Source: Bicyclus anynana (Eukaryota; Arthropoda; Insecta; Lepidoptera; Nymphalidae). Taken from it: 64,000 nucleotides of DNA. Where the stretch lies: positions 1,984,001 to 2,048,000 of the forward strand of contig NC_069110.1 of NCBI RefSeq assembly GCF_947172395.1. Reading direction: 5' to 3'. The position numbers and the translations under genes are program-made. The notes beneath the pieces are model-generated. The model did not search any database. It was not told the DNA's origin and saw only the letters and a program-made list of their open reading frames with translations. Positions 63,301 through 64,000 of this stretch are shown piece after piece (position 1 is the first letter of the stretch; the number at the start of each line of letters is the position of its first letter).

Positions 63301-63899
63301 CTAATGTTCTCTCAACTGCAGCGGACCCTATGCCTCATCTGGCAATTATTAAGTGCATGAACCGAGCCTCTCAGGCCTCTGTGTACCGGGCATCAAGATC
63401 TTGTTGTGCCATCAAGCACAGTCAAATATATTGCTTATTTTATGTGGTATGATCACATATATAAGAGGTAACTAGATTTATAAAGTGCCAATTCTTTGTC
63501 TTGAAACCAGCGTACCCGGGGGCGTGGCCTAAATGGCTATTTAATATTTACTGAAAAAAGAAATATGTTACCCTTACTTTATAGTTGAATATTATTTATT
63601 CCTTTTGTCACAGAACAAAACAAGACTGCTAGTACATGAGCGGAAACGCTTGCGAAGTTCCGCACACCCGGGTGTAAGCGGGCCACGCCCCCTTGGTACT
63701 TCTATTGCTAAAAGCGTTAGCTTTTAGTGCTGTCTGTTCTGTGGGTGTCGTAATTTCATACGCCCATACTAACAACTGTGTGCCGACAGTGGTGGGCGGG
63801 CCGGGCGAGCCGCCCCGATGCTCGCGCGAGAACGGCGCGTCGCTGCGAGCGCCGCCGCCGCCCGTGCGTACCGAGACCGTCACCTCGGACCGACCGCAG
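17438..63899 (+). CDS. Alhambra / AF10-AF17 homologue, spliced, 3' incomplete
   Basis: Twenty-three plus-strand coding exons join without a phase conflict into 2697 nt (899 codons) and continue past the window. Residues 12-58 form a C4HC3 PHD finger (C12, C15, C29, C34, H39, C42, C55, C58). A zinc knuckle (C69, C72, H89, C92) and an extended PHD2 (C124 to H184) complete the PZP module. Linkers rich in Ser, Pro, Thr and Ala carry basic clusters KKRK (393-396) and NKKR (656-659). The octapeptide DQLLERQW (796-803) precedes a leucine zipper with L821, L828, L835, L842, L849 and L856 in exact heptads. In the family, PZP binds unmodified H3 near K27 and the octapeptide/zipper binds DOT1L. I infer a nuclear chromatin adaptor acting in H3K79 methylation. 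The orthology call rests on near-identity of the PZP and octapeptide/zipper blocks to insect Alhambra. The linker exons are less certain. Confidence 0.93.
17559..18126. other. Intron 1
   Basis: AT-rich; I see no repeat or RNA gene in it. Confidence 0.7.
18127..18206 (+). CDS. Alh exon 2 (PHD1, C-terminal half)
   Basis: Acceptor TTTTTCAG to 18126; donor GTAAGT at 18207. Encodes residues 41-67, ACYGIIAVPTGPWYCRKCES and following, with the last PHD1 ligands C42, C55 and C58. Ends in phase 0. Confidence 0.95.
18240..18540 (-). mobile_element. RTE-like LINE 3' end, antisense in intron 2
   Basis: The reverse complement matches the C-terminal tail of the RTE-type endonuclease-reverse transcriptase seen at 33500-33805. 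Blocks include 'ggtggactgac' and the gatggacgttgggg region. 5'-truncated. The open frame running from exon 2 into this fragment is read-through, not coding. Confidence 0.65.
18736..18762 (-). mobile_element. Lep1 3' end fragment
   Basis: CTAGAGGACGCCCGCGACTT, the inverted family terminus, abruptly followed by AT-rich DNA. Remainder of intron 2 (18763-19163) shows nothing. Confidence 0.5.
19164..19328 (+). CDS. Alh exon 3 (zinc knuckle)
   Basis: Acceptor TTGTTACAG; donor GTGTGT. Residues 68-122: RCELCPSKSGALKR, then GGWAHVVCALYIPEVRFGN. The C-x2-C and H-x2-C pairs form the knuckle between the two PHD fingers. Phase 0 at both ends, so its loss would keep the frame but break the PZP module. Confidence 0.95.
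19329..20320. other. Intron 3 with SINE debris
   Basis: A SINE family C 3' end ('accatcaggtgagatttcagtcaag') sits at about 19795-19860, and an antisense SINE family B fragment at about 20093-20215. The rest is unassigned. Confidence 0.55.
20321..20396 (+). CDS. Alh exon 4 (PHD2 start)
   Basis: Acceptor TTTTTTCACAG; donor GTTAGT. Residues 123-147 with C124, C127, C141 and C144 (TCYICQDLGKTHRANAGACM). Ends in phase 1. Confidence 0.95.
20742..21088. mobile_element. TA-flanked MITE in intron 4
   Basis: Terminal inverted repeats: left CAGGGTGCTGGGGAATATTT, right its near-complement ending CAGCCTG. TA dinucleotides flank both sides (20740-20741 and 21089-21090), fitting a Tc1/mariner-type nonautonomous element of about 347 bp. 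No transposase. A (GT)n microsatellite follows at 21099-21120. Confidence 0.6.
21159..21280 (+). CDS. Alh exon 5 (PHD2 end)
   Basis: Acceptor CTTGAACCCAG; donor GTGAGT. Residues 148-188: CKQQFHVTCAQSLGLLCEE, then KYCGYCQHHYSKL. Supplies the remaining extended-PHD ligands (C149, H154, C157, C178, C181, H184). Phase 0 end. Confidence 0.95.
22140..22450 (+). mobile_element. Dispersed lepidopteran repeat, family not identified
   Basis: Begins AATTCAAAATTCATTTATTT, then TTCAAGTAGGCTCAGTTTAC, a wording that recurs in fragments at about 42890-42950, and inverted at 49290-49400 and 57965-58020. No protein frame. Probably a LINE 3' region. Confidence 0.5.
23466..23791. mobile_element. Fold-back MITE (GGAGCGGAGCG family)
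   Basis: Outer arms: TGCACTTCCGCTAGTGCG on the left and CGCATTAGCGGAATTGCA on the right. Inner arms: GTCCACCGAAGCGGAGCGAG (23513) and CTCGCTCCGCTCCGGTGGAC (to 23752). The centre is GC-poor. About 326 bp, noncoding; the target duplication is not clear. Confidence 0.65.
25270..25413 (+). CDS. Alh exon 6 (conserved KKGGNVKTIPPYKP linker)
   Basis: Acceptor CATTGTGCAG; donor GTACGT. Residues 189-236. The opening KKGGNVKTIPPYKP is strongly conserved in insect Alh and fixes the frame. An acidic/Ser stretch (SHSDDSSERDGD) follows. The frame stays open into the intron to a TGA at 25501, so intron retention would add about 29 residues. Confidence 0.9.
25414..26744. other. Intron 6
   Basis: The first 120 bp are GC-rich and keep the exon 6 frame open to 25503. 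Beyond that it is AT-rich. A 105-codon frame at 26270-26587 has no recognisable domain. Confidence 0.5.
26745..26838 (+). CDS. Alh exon 7 (Ser/Asn-rich linker)
   Basis: Acceptor TTGTATTGTAG; donor GTAAGT after ATGG. Residues 237-267, PGRKGSHSGNAASGKNTPSS and on. Low complexity; supported by splice sites and phase (0 to 1) rather than by a domain. Confidence 0.8.
26839..30367. other. Intron 7
   Basis: 3.5 kb, mostly AT-rich. A diverged direct repeat pair lies at 27961-28060 and 29037-29130. No gene, RNA or element boundary otherwise seen. Confidence 0.5.
30368..30496 (+). CDS. Alh exon 8 (basic Ser/Pro linker)
   Basis: Acceptor GATACAG has a weak pyrimidine tract, but phase 1 fits exactly. 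Donor GTATGC. Residues 268-310: DKKKPSPSRRGSVAGDGGG, then HTPAPSPQHYADN. An ATG 15 nt upstream in the same frame (MSDT) would allow an internal start; there is no independent support for it. GCAGTAAGT at about 30422 is a strong cryptic donor inside the exon. Confidence 0.82.
30497..31667. other. Intron 8
   Basis: 1.17 kb. The last 280 bp are the Lep1-like element described at 31385. The rest shows no gene. Confidence 0.5.
31385..31638 (+). mobile_element. Lep1-like Helitron 3' part beside exon 9
   Basis: Ends with 'cacgcggacgatgtcgcggg', then CACCCGCTAGT, the family hairpin plus CTAG. Shares its body (GATTTTATTCTGGATTAAC, CCCGGAAAAAATCCATGG) with 42206-42415. Its CTAG end is about 30 bp upstream of the exon 9 start, so the exon's polypyrimidine region lies directly beside the element. 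Confidence 0.6.
31668..31812 (+). CDS. Alh exon 9 (Pro/Ser/Thr-rich linker)
   Basis: Acceptor TGTTCCACAG; donor GTGAGT. Residues 311-358 plus two bases, e.g. IPLPPNSPTHSVKPPETVGV and an Ala/Ser-rich end. Phase 1 in, phase 2 out. A Lep1-like element ends only about 30 bp upstream. Confidence 0.85.
31813..32390. other. Intron 9
   Basis: AT-rich, 578 bp; no feature seen beyond the splice signals. Confidence 0.6.
32391..32568 (+). CDS. Alh exon 10 (basic cluster, candidate NLS)
   Basis: Acceptor TTTTCATGCAG; donor GTGAGA. Residues 359-418. TKQTKKRKAVNASN (389-402) is a monopartite-type nuclear localisation candidate and resembles the conserved basic patch of Alh. Phase 2 in, phase 0 out. Confidence 0.9.
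32866..33190 (+). mobile_element. Chimeric SINE family B: inverted 3' end fused to sense body
   Basis: 32866-32935 is the family B tail in antisense. From about 32943 the sense body starts and runs to a (GATGAT) tail at 33189, about 30 bp before exon 11. The sense part lacks the tRNA head. Either two insertions or an inversion at integration. Confidence 0.6.
33219..33317 (+). CDS. Alh exon 11
   Basis: Acceptor TTTGTTTCACAG; donor GTGGGG. Residues 419-451, STETSAQSGNASWDHSSAHG and EEKIIKK. Symmetric phase 0 exon, thus skippable without a frameshift. A SINE tail ends about 30 bp before it. Confidence 0.85.
33500..33805 (+). mobile_element. RTE-like LINE 3' end in intron 11
   Basis: A frame reads WQWAGHIVRRADGRWGPKLL, then GRPPTRWTDDIKRVAGIRWM: the C-terminal tail of RTE-type endonuclease-reverse transcriptases. 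It ends in (ATG)n at 33781-33802, the usual RTE microsatellite-like 3' terminus. 5'-truncated; the apparent 78-codon ORF is not a host gene. Confidence 0.75.
33889..34007 (+). CDS. Alh exon 12 (polyproline)
   Basis: Acceptor TTTTAATGCAG; donor GTAACG. Residues 452-490 plus two bases. A run of CCG codons (about 33955-33976) encodes eight prolines, a likely length-variable tract. Phase 0 in, phase 2 out. Confidence 0.88.
34008..34523. other. Intron 12
   Basis: 516 bp, AT-rich, with A- and T-runs at 34165-34207. Nothing else seen. Confidence 0.6.
34524..34599 (+). CDS. Alh exon 13
   Basis: Acceptor GTTTCTTTCAG; donor GTAAGT. Residues 491-516, RHLPSPMPGPSGLNQVSNIR and SPSHLQ. Phase 2 in, phase 0 out. 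Confidence 0.88.
35238..35505 (-). mobile_element. SINE family B, antisense in intron 13
   Basis: Full-length order in reverse: tail side 'ctcactgttgagcacgag', body, tRNA head complement ('ccactgggctatcacggctc') at 35490-35505. About 80% similar by eye to 1788-2112. Confidence 0.65.
36231..36490. mobile_element. Fold-back MITE (GTTGCGTTGCGT family)
   Basis: Left arm ACGTTGCGTTGTAGCAGCGT, right arm GACGACGCAACGCAACGCAC; internal words match 4133-4480. The 87-codon frame through it is an artefact. Other parts of intron 13 (34600-35237, 35506-36230, 36491-37044) show no gene. Confidence 0.5.
37045..37221 (+). CDS. Alh exon 14 (HAPA repeat)
   Basis: Two in-frame acceptors are possible, TAAG at 37044 or CAAG at 37050, differing by Gly-Lys. 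A TAACTAAC branch-site match lies at about 37018-37025. Donor CAG/GTTTAT is weak. Residues 517-575 include VPASLLVSVPLPPTGHSLTL and five repeats of APAH encoded by a 12-bp unit. The GC content is far above its surroundings. Phase 0 at both ends. Confidence 0.78.
37142..37200. repeat. 12-bp coding minisatellite in exon 14
   Basis: Units GCCCACGCGCCC and GCTCACGCGCCC alternate, giving a 24-bp higher period and the peptide repeat AHAP. Such arrays change length readily; the phase-0 unit would only change repeat number. Confidence 0.85.
38021..38183 (+). mobile_element. 5'-truncated poly(A) retro-insertion
   Basis: A 163-bp insert ends in about 17 A residues and is flanked by perfect 12-bp duplications GTTATTGGATTA at 38009-38020 and 38184-38195. 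The insert is GC-richer than the intron ('cttcgggccccatcaggcga'). Likely a LINE 3' UTR or SINE; the family is not recognised. Confidence 0.8.
38231..39225. repeat. About 402-bp higher-order tandem repeat with palindromes
   Basis: Palindrome-centred subunits start near 38247, 38373, 38513, 38774, 38919 and 39176. The alternation of about 140 and 260 bp gives a repeat period of 401-406 bp (38373 to 38774, 38513 to 38919, 38774 to 39176). Each has GCAATGTATTTAC upstream and GAGCATAATTTATT downstream. Two subunits carry the perfect 18-bp palindrome ATGAGTGAGCTCACTCAT (38513-38530, 38919-38936). Noncoding, in intron 14. Confidence 0.75.
39473..39535 (+). CDS. Alh exon 15
   Basis: Acceptor TTTTTTGTCCAG; donor GTGAGT. 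Residues 576-596, IPLPPEIAGPSPHIFHQPLK plus Q. Phase 0 at both ends. Precedes the largest intron (13.4 kb). Confidence 0.85.
40054..40179. mobile_element. 126-bp near-palindromic fold-back
   Basis: Arms ATACTGTAACTATCGCGTTA and its partner ending CGATAGTAACAGTAT, extending inward through AACGTAAACGCGAA and GGAATTGAAACA. Only a loop of about 20 bp ('ctagtggcactactgcacaa') is unpaired. A small MITE or hairpin source; no target duplication confirmed. Confidence 0.7.
41788..41985 (+). mobile_element. tRNA-derived SINE (family D)
   Basis: A box TAGTACAGTGGTTAG (41800) and B box GGTTCGAGTCC (41836), followed by a body with 'gccgccggtcccggtgataa'. Related fragments at 49603-50120 and 52340-52455. 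Confidence 0.6.
42031..42204 (+). mobile_element. SINE family B, 3' part
   Basis: Starts inside the body at AAGAAATTAAATATCACGTG and ends GAGACTCGAGCTCAG; the head is missing. A Lep1 copy follows at once. Confidence 0.65.
42206..42415 (+). mobile_element. Lep1-like Helitron 3' part
   Basis: Body as at 31385-31638 and terminus 'gatgaagtcgcgggcgaccg' then CTAGT. The 65-codon frame through it has no meaning. Confidence 0.6.
42983..43085 (+). mobile_element. SINE family B, 5' fragment
   Basis: Contains B box GGTTCGAATCC and the start of the body; breaks off at GGTGAAGGAAAAC. Confidence 0.6.
43205..43500 (-). mobile_element. SINE family B, antisense
   Basis: Reverse-oriented copy from tail (CTTTTGAGCACGAGTATCTC) to head complement near 43490; diverged. 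Confidence 0.6.
44865..45030 (+). promoter_or_regulatory. GC-rich patch, candidate internal promoter
   Basis: A C-rich run (44892-44940) is followed by GCGCAGTTTGTAATCCGCCA, with a CAGTTT initiator-like site at 44970, and an ATG at about 45014 (MSDKMKS, quickly running into a Lep1 copy). The composition differs sharply from the surrounding intron. An alternative Alh promoter is possible but unproved. Confidence 0.2.
45051..45448. mobile_element. Pair of Lep1 ends in inverted orientation
   Basis: 45051-45240 is antisense (CTAGCTGACGCCGCGCGGTT onward) and about 45345-45448 is sense, ending GCGCGGCGTCAGCTAGT. Both share the 'gaacgcgctaatctcaggaa' block, so this region can fold on itself. Confidence 0.55.
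45653..45823. mobile_element. Fold-back MITE (GGCGTCCAC family), copy 1
   Basis: Arms ATGGTAGGCGTCCAC...ATCCGCAT and ATGCGGATCAGCGGACGGCT. Same family as 48072-48260. It abuts, and apparently interrupts, the head of the SINE that follows. Confidence 0.5.
45825..46105 (+). mobile_element. SINE family B, near full length
   Basis: Head with B box GGTTCCAATCC, full body and GAGCCGAATAAGTGTTGACA end. One internal deletion in the GTGAAGGAAAACATCGTGAG block. Confidence 0.7.
47480..47812 (+). mobile_element. tRNA-derived SINE (family C)
   Basis: A box GTGGCGTAGTTGAG (47493), B box GATTCAATCCC (47530), long body, and the 3' block ATCACGTGAGATTGTAGTCA. A second copy is at 51408-51692, and fragments at 19795, 42710, 43960, 44380 and 48003. 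Confidence 0.65.
48072..48260. mobile_element. Fold-back MITE (GGCGTCCAC family), copy 2
   Basis: Left arm AATGGCAGGCGTCCACTGAT, right arm GATCAGTAGACACCTGCTAT. The centre carries repeated GATCGCAT/GGACGCATCG words. About 189 bp. Confidence 0.6.
48284..48495 (-). mobile_element. Lep1-like Helitron with TACCC array, antisense
   Basis: Starts CTAGCGGACGCCCACGAATT; TACCC array at 48310-48408; ends in an AT-rich tail. Confidence 0.6.
49603..50120 (+). mobile_element. SINE family D split by an RTE fragment
   Basis: The tRNA-like head (GTCCAGTGGTTAGCATGTG, 49617) is followed at 49675-49925 by an antisense RTE 3' fragment. Family D body words resume after it ('gtcggtcccagtcacaacgg', 'gccatggtgggtctaag'). 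The nesting gives an order of insertion. Confidence 0.5.
49675..49925 (-). mobile_element. RTE-like LINE 3' end, antisense
   Basis: The reverse complement contains the GRxPxxRWTDDI and DVEVPRCWNGDP-type blocks of the RTE tail, close to 58280-58550. Noncoding. Confidence 0.65.
50455..50680 (+). promoter_or_regulatory. GC-rich patch, candidate internal promoter
   Basis: ACGCGAGCGCCGACGCGAGC (50460) and GAGCGAAGTGAGCGAACG, then a TATATAAA word at 50652. It lies unannotated in intron 15. Promoter or enhancer function is a guess from composition only. Confidence 0.2.
51346..51388. repeat. (AC)n microsatellite
   Basis: About 20 AC units with one G interruption. Another simple tract, (GTAT)n, lies at about 51098-51118. 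Confidence 0.9.
51408..51692 (+). mobile_element. SINE family C, second copy
   Basis: B box GGTTCGATCCCC (51430) and the same body as 47480, with a (GA)n interruption near 51642. Head partly lost. Confidence 0.6.
52465..52735 (-). mobile_element. SINE family B, antisense, upstream of exon 16
   Basis: Tail-to-head order reversed, with an extra 25-bp duplication of the AATTCTCTGCGTGTGTGAAG block near 52540-52565. The head complement ends near 52733. Confidence 0.65.
52985..53085 (+). CDS. Alh exon 16
   Basis: Acceptor GTGTTTCAG; donor GTCAGT. Residues 597-629 plus two bases: DPSHSPHSVGARGAWGGLN and AYELQDTNKP. Phase 0 in, phase 2 out. A GC-rich fold-back lies just past its donor. Confidence 0.82.
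53170..53321. mobile_element. GC-rich fold-back after exon 16
   Basis: Left arm AAGGCGTCATGTAAATGTCG then CCGCAGCCGCA; right arm TGCGGCTGCGGCGGCATCTA then CACGAAGCCTT. 152 bp, starting only about 85 bp past the exon donor. MITE-like. Confidence 0.55.
54117..54570 (-). mobile_element. Two adjacent Lep1-like Helitrons, antisense
   Basis: The first (54117-54371) starts CTAGCGGACGCCCGCGACTT and holds a TACCC array at 54170-54270. The second (54372-54570) starts CTAGCTGACGCCGTGCGGTT at once after it. This suggests insertion of one at the end of the other. The 138-codon frame through the array is low complexity. Confidence 0.6.
57465..57612. mobile_element. 148-bp MITE with 6-bp target duplication
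   Basis: Arms GGTGGCCGCTCACTGTCAAT (left) and AGTTGTAAGTGAGCGGGGCC (right), with inner pairing TTTTAGTTGGCCGACTT / AAGTCGGCCAACTAAAA. TCTTAG flanks it at 57459-57464 and 57613-57618. Confidence 0.7.
58037..58176 (+). CDS. Alh exon 17 (second basic patch)
   Basis: Acceptor TGGTTTCCAG; donor GTGAGT. Residues 630-676 plus one base: GIAGKSKDATLAANLQSMPP and MRNKKRAAMATASVVSM. Phase 2 in, phase 1 out. Confidence 0.88.
58230..58550 (+). mobile_element. RTE-like LINE 3' end in intron 17
   Basis: Carries the GCACATAGTTCGAAGAGCCG block and the DDMKRVAGNRWM-type tail, ending in (GAT)n at 58540-58550. 5'-truncated. The rest of intron 17 (58551-59123) shows nothing. Confidence 0.65.
59124..59222 (+). 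CDS. Alh exon 18 (DSPPGSPG motif)
   Basis: Acceptor TTTTTTCATGCAG; donor GTAAAT. Residues 677-709 plus one base, PPPMYQETIKDSPPGSPG at the end, a Ser-Pro motif suited to proline-directed phosphorylation (inference). Phase 1 at both ends. Confidence 0.88.
59500..59722 (+). mobile_element. RTE-like LINE 3' end in intron 18
   Basis: Same tail: GGGCGGGGCACATAGTGCGA then GTCGCAGGGATTCGCTGGAT; ends near GACCTGCGCGC. The rest of intron 18 (59723-60076) is unassigned. Confidence 0.6.
60077..60113 (+). CDS. Alh microexon 19 (37 nt)
   Basis: Acceptor TTTGATTTCAG; donor GTGAGT. Residues 710-721, CERALKPKMEYR with flanking splits. Very short, but both splice sites are strong and it is the only join that links phases 1 and 2 here. 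Confidence 0.82.
60518..60600 (+). mobile_element. SINE family A, second copy
   Basis: A box GTGGCGCAGTGG (60532) and degenerate B box GTCGATTCTC; in intron 19. Confidence 0.55.
60773..60944 (+). CDS. Alh exon 20 (GGSCTAPHMLGN)
   Basis: Acceptor GTGTGTCTCAG; donor GTAAAT. Residues 722-779. AGGSCTAPHMLGNELN is conserved in Alh. A Leu/Ala-rich amphipathic stretch follows (RLQEQLAAELAAHAAG). Phase 2 in, phase 0 out. Confidence 0.92.
61455..61651 (+). mobile_element. Lep1-like Helitron in intron 20
   Basis: Sense copy from TCTATACTAATATTATAAAG to GTGCGGCGTCAGCTAGT. The 5' phrase 'gtcttatctatactaatatt' is duplicated just upstream (61411 and 61449). Also two ACGGGAACGCCCTA words about 49 bp apart (about 61039 and 61088). 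Intron 20 is otherwise empty. Confidence 0.6.
61905..62022 (+). CDS. Alh exon 21 (octapeptide motif)
   Basis: Acceptor TTGCTTGCTTAG; donor GTAAGC. Residues 780-818. A Ser-rich start, then LDQLLERQWEQGSQFLMEQ. DQLLERQW is the octapeptide motif that with the zipper forms the DOT1L-binding OM-LZ in AF10 and AF17. Phase 1 out. Confidence 0.95.
62023..62487. other. Intron 21
   Basis: 465 bp, no element or RNA seen. The open frame at 62175-62435 on the minus strand has no recognisable domain. Confidence 0.55.
62488..62619 (+). CDS. Alh exon 22 (leucine zipper), GC donor
   Basis: The tandem acceptor ACAGTAG lets splicing start at 62485 or 62488, with or without one residue. Residues 819-862. Leucines fall at 821, 828, 835, 842, 849 and 856, all seven apart, with LRTENVRLEEHVGNLL inside. 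The exon ends GCAG/GCAAGT, a GC-AG intron with otherwise perfect consensus, phase 1. The GT four bases downstream gives phase 2 and a different frame for exon 23. Confidence 0.9.
62741..62788. repeat. Perfect 21-bp inverted repeat, 6-nt loop
   Basis: TTTGACTATTCCAGCTAACT and A (62741-62761) pair exactly with 62768-62788, loop CTACTA. It lies 120 bp into the GC-AG intron 22. Confidence 0.9.
62980..63460. other. Probable dispersed repeat in intron 22
   Basis: Phrases such as 'agttccgtccatccatttgt' and 'atatttcgagccagttgcat' look like repetitive lepidopteran sequence, but I cannot assign a family. A 105-codon frame (63135-63452) is present without a recognisable domain. Confidence 0.35.
63512..63699. 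mobile_element. Fold-back MITE (GTACC...GGTAC) in intron 22
   Basis: Terminal arms GTACCCGGGGGCGTGGCC and GGCCACGCCCCCTTGGTAC. About 188 bp, AT-rich inside, ending 90 bp before exon 23. Confidence 0.55.
63790..63899 (+). CDS. Alh exon 23 (last exon in window)
   Basis: Acceptor TGTGCCGACAG; donor GTGAGT. Residues 863-899, VVGGPGEPPRCSRENGAS and APPPPVRTETVTSDRPQ. Phase 1 in, phase 0 out; the gene continues past 64000. Confidence 0.8.
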
Positions 63900-64000
63900 G
63901 TGAGTGCATTAAAAAAAAAGTTAGAAAAAAAATTAGGTGATTGAATTATCACCGGTACGAGTTCTATGGCTTAGAGCTTATCATAAGCAGCGTCGTCTGG

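Noticed and set aside
63135..63452. 105-codon frame as an additional Alh exon or gene
   Set aside because: No splice sites of compatible phase, no conserved motif; surrounding phrases look like a dispersed repeat.

Overview
The window is animal genomic DNA, almost certainly from a moth or butterfly. It is AT-rich and carries an intron-rich gene whose protein closely resembles insect Alhambra. Its introns are full of dispersed elements typical of Lepidoptera: Lep1-like Helitrons ending in CTAG, tRNA-derived SINEs, RTE-like LINE 3' ends and small fold-back MITEs. There is no sign of bacterial or viral organisation. The species cannot be named from this sequence alone.

Layout. Positions 1-17410 hold no host protein-coding exon that I can support; they are a mosaic of mobile-element remains. 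The main landmark is a nearly intact non-LTR retrotransposon on the minus strand (about 9956-15530). It has ORF1, ORF2 (endonuclease, reverse transcriptase, RNase H), a (GAA)n tail and a 10-bp target-site duplication. It is inserted inside the TACCC/GGGTA minisatellite core of a Lep1-like Helitron. An older retroelement relic (about 6815-8165) carries a 134-bp segment repeated three times, and an inverted copy of its 3' end lies at 4969-5520. A GC-richer patch ending in a good splice donor (about 5830-6080) is a candidate 5' noncoding exon for the downstream gene.

Positions 17411-63899 carry one plus-strand gene, the orthologue of Drosophila Alhambra (Alh) and mammalian AF10/AF17 (MLLT10/MLLT6). 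I could reconstruct 23 coding exons (2697 nt, 899 codons) with every splice phase compatible. The order is PHD finger 1, zinc knuckle and PHD2 (PZP module, exons 1-5); long Ser/Pro/Thr/Ala-rich linkers with basic clusters (exons 6-19); and the octapeptide motif plus a six-heptad leucine zipper (exons 20-22). The gene runs off the right edge of the window. In the family the PZP module reads unmodified histone H3 around K27, and the octapeptide/zipper region recruits the H3K79 methyltransferase DOT1L (grappa in flies). The protein is therefore expected to be a nuclear chromatin adaptor.

The introns contain an intact-looking SINE family in at least nine copies or fragments, RTE 3' ends, several MITE-like fold-backs, a 5'-truncated poly(A) retro-insertion with a 12-bp duplication, and a higher-order tandem repeat of about 402 bp with a perfect 18-bp palindrome. 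Oddities in the gene itself are a GC-AG intron with a tandem acceptor at the zipper exon, an ATGA uORF overlapping the start codon, a coding 12-bp minisatellite in exon 14, and two acceptors that sit about 30 bp from mobile-element ends. I found no clear new multigene system. The most unusual structures are the nested LINE/Helitron/minisatellite, the palindromic 402-bp repeat and the triplicated retroelement segment.
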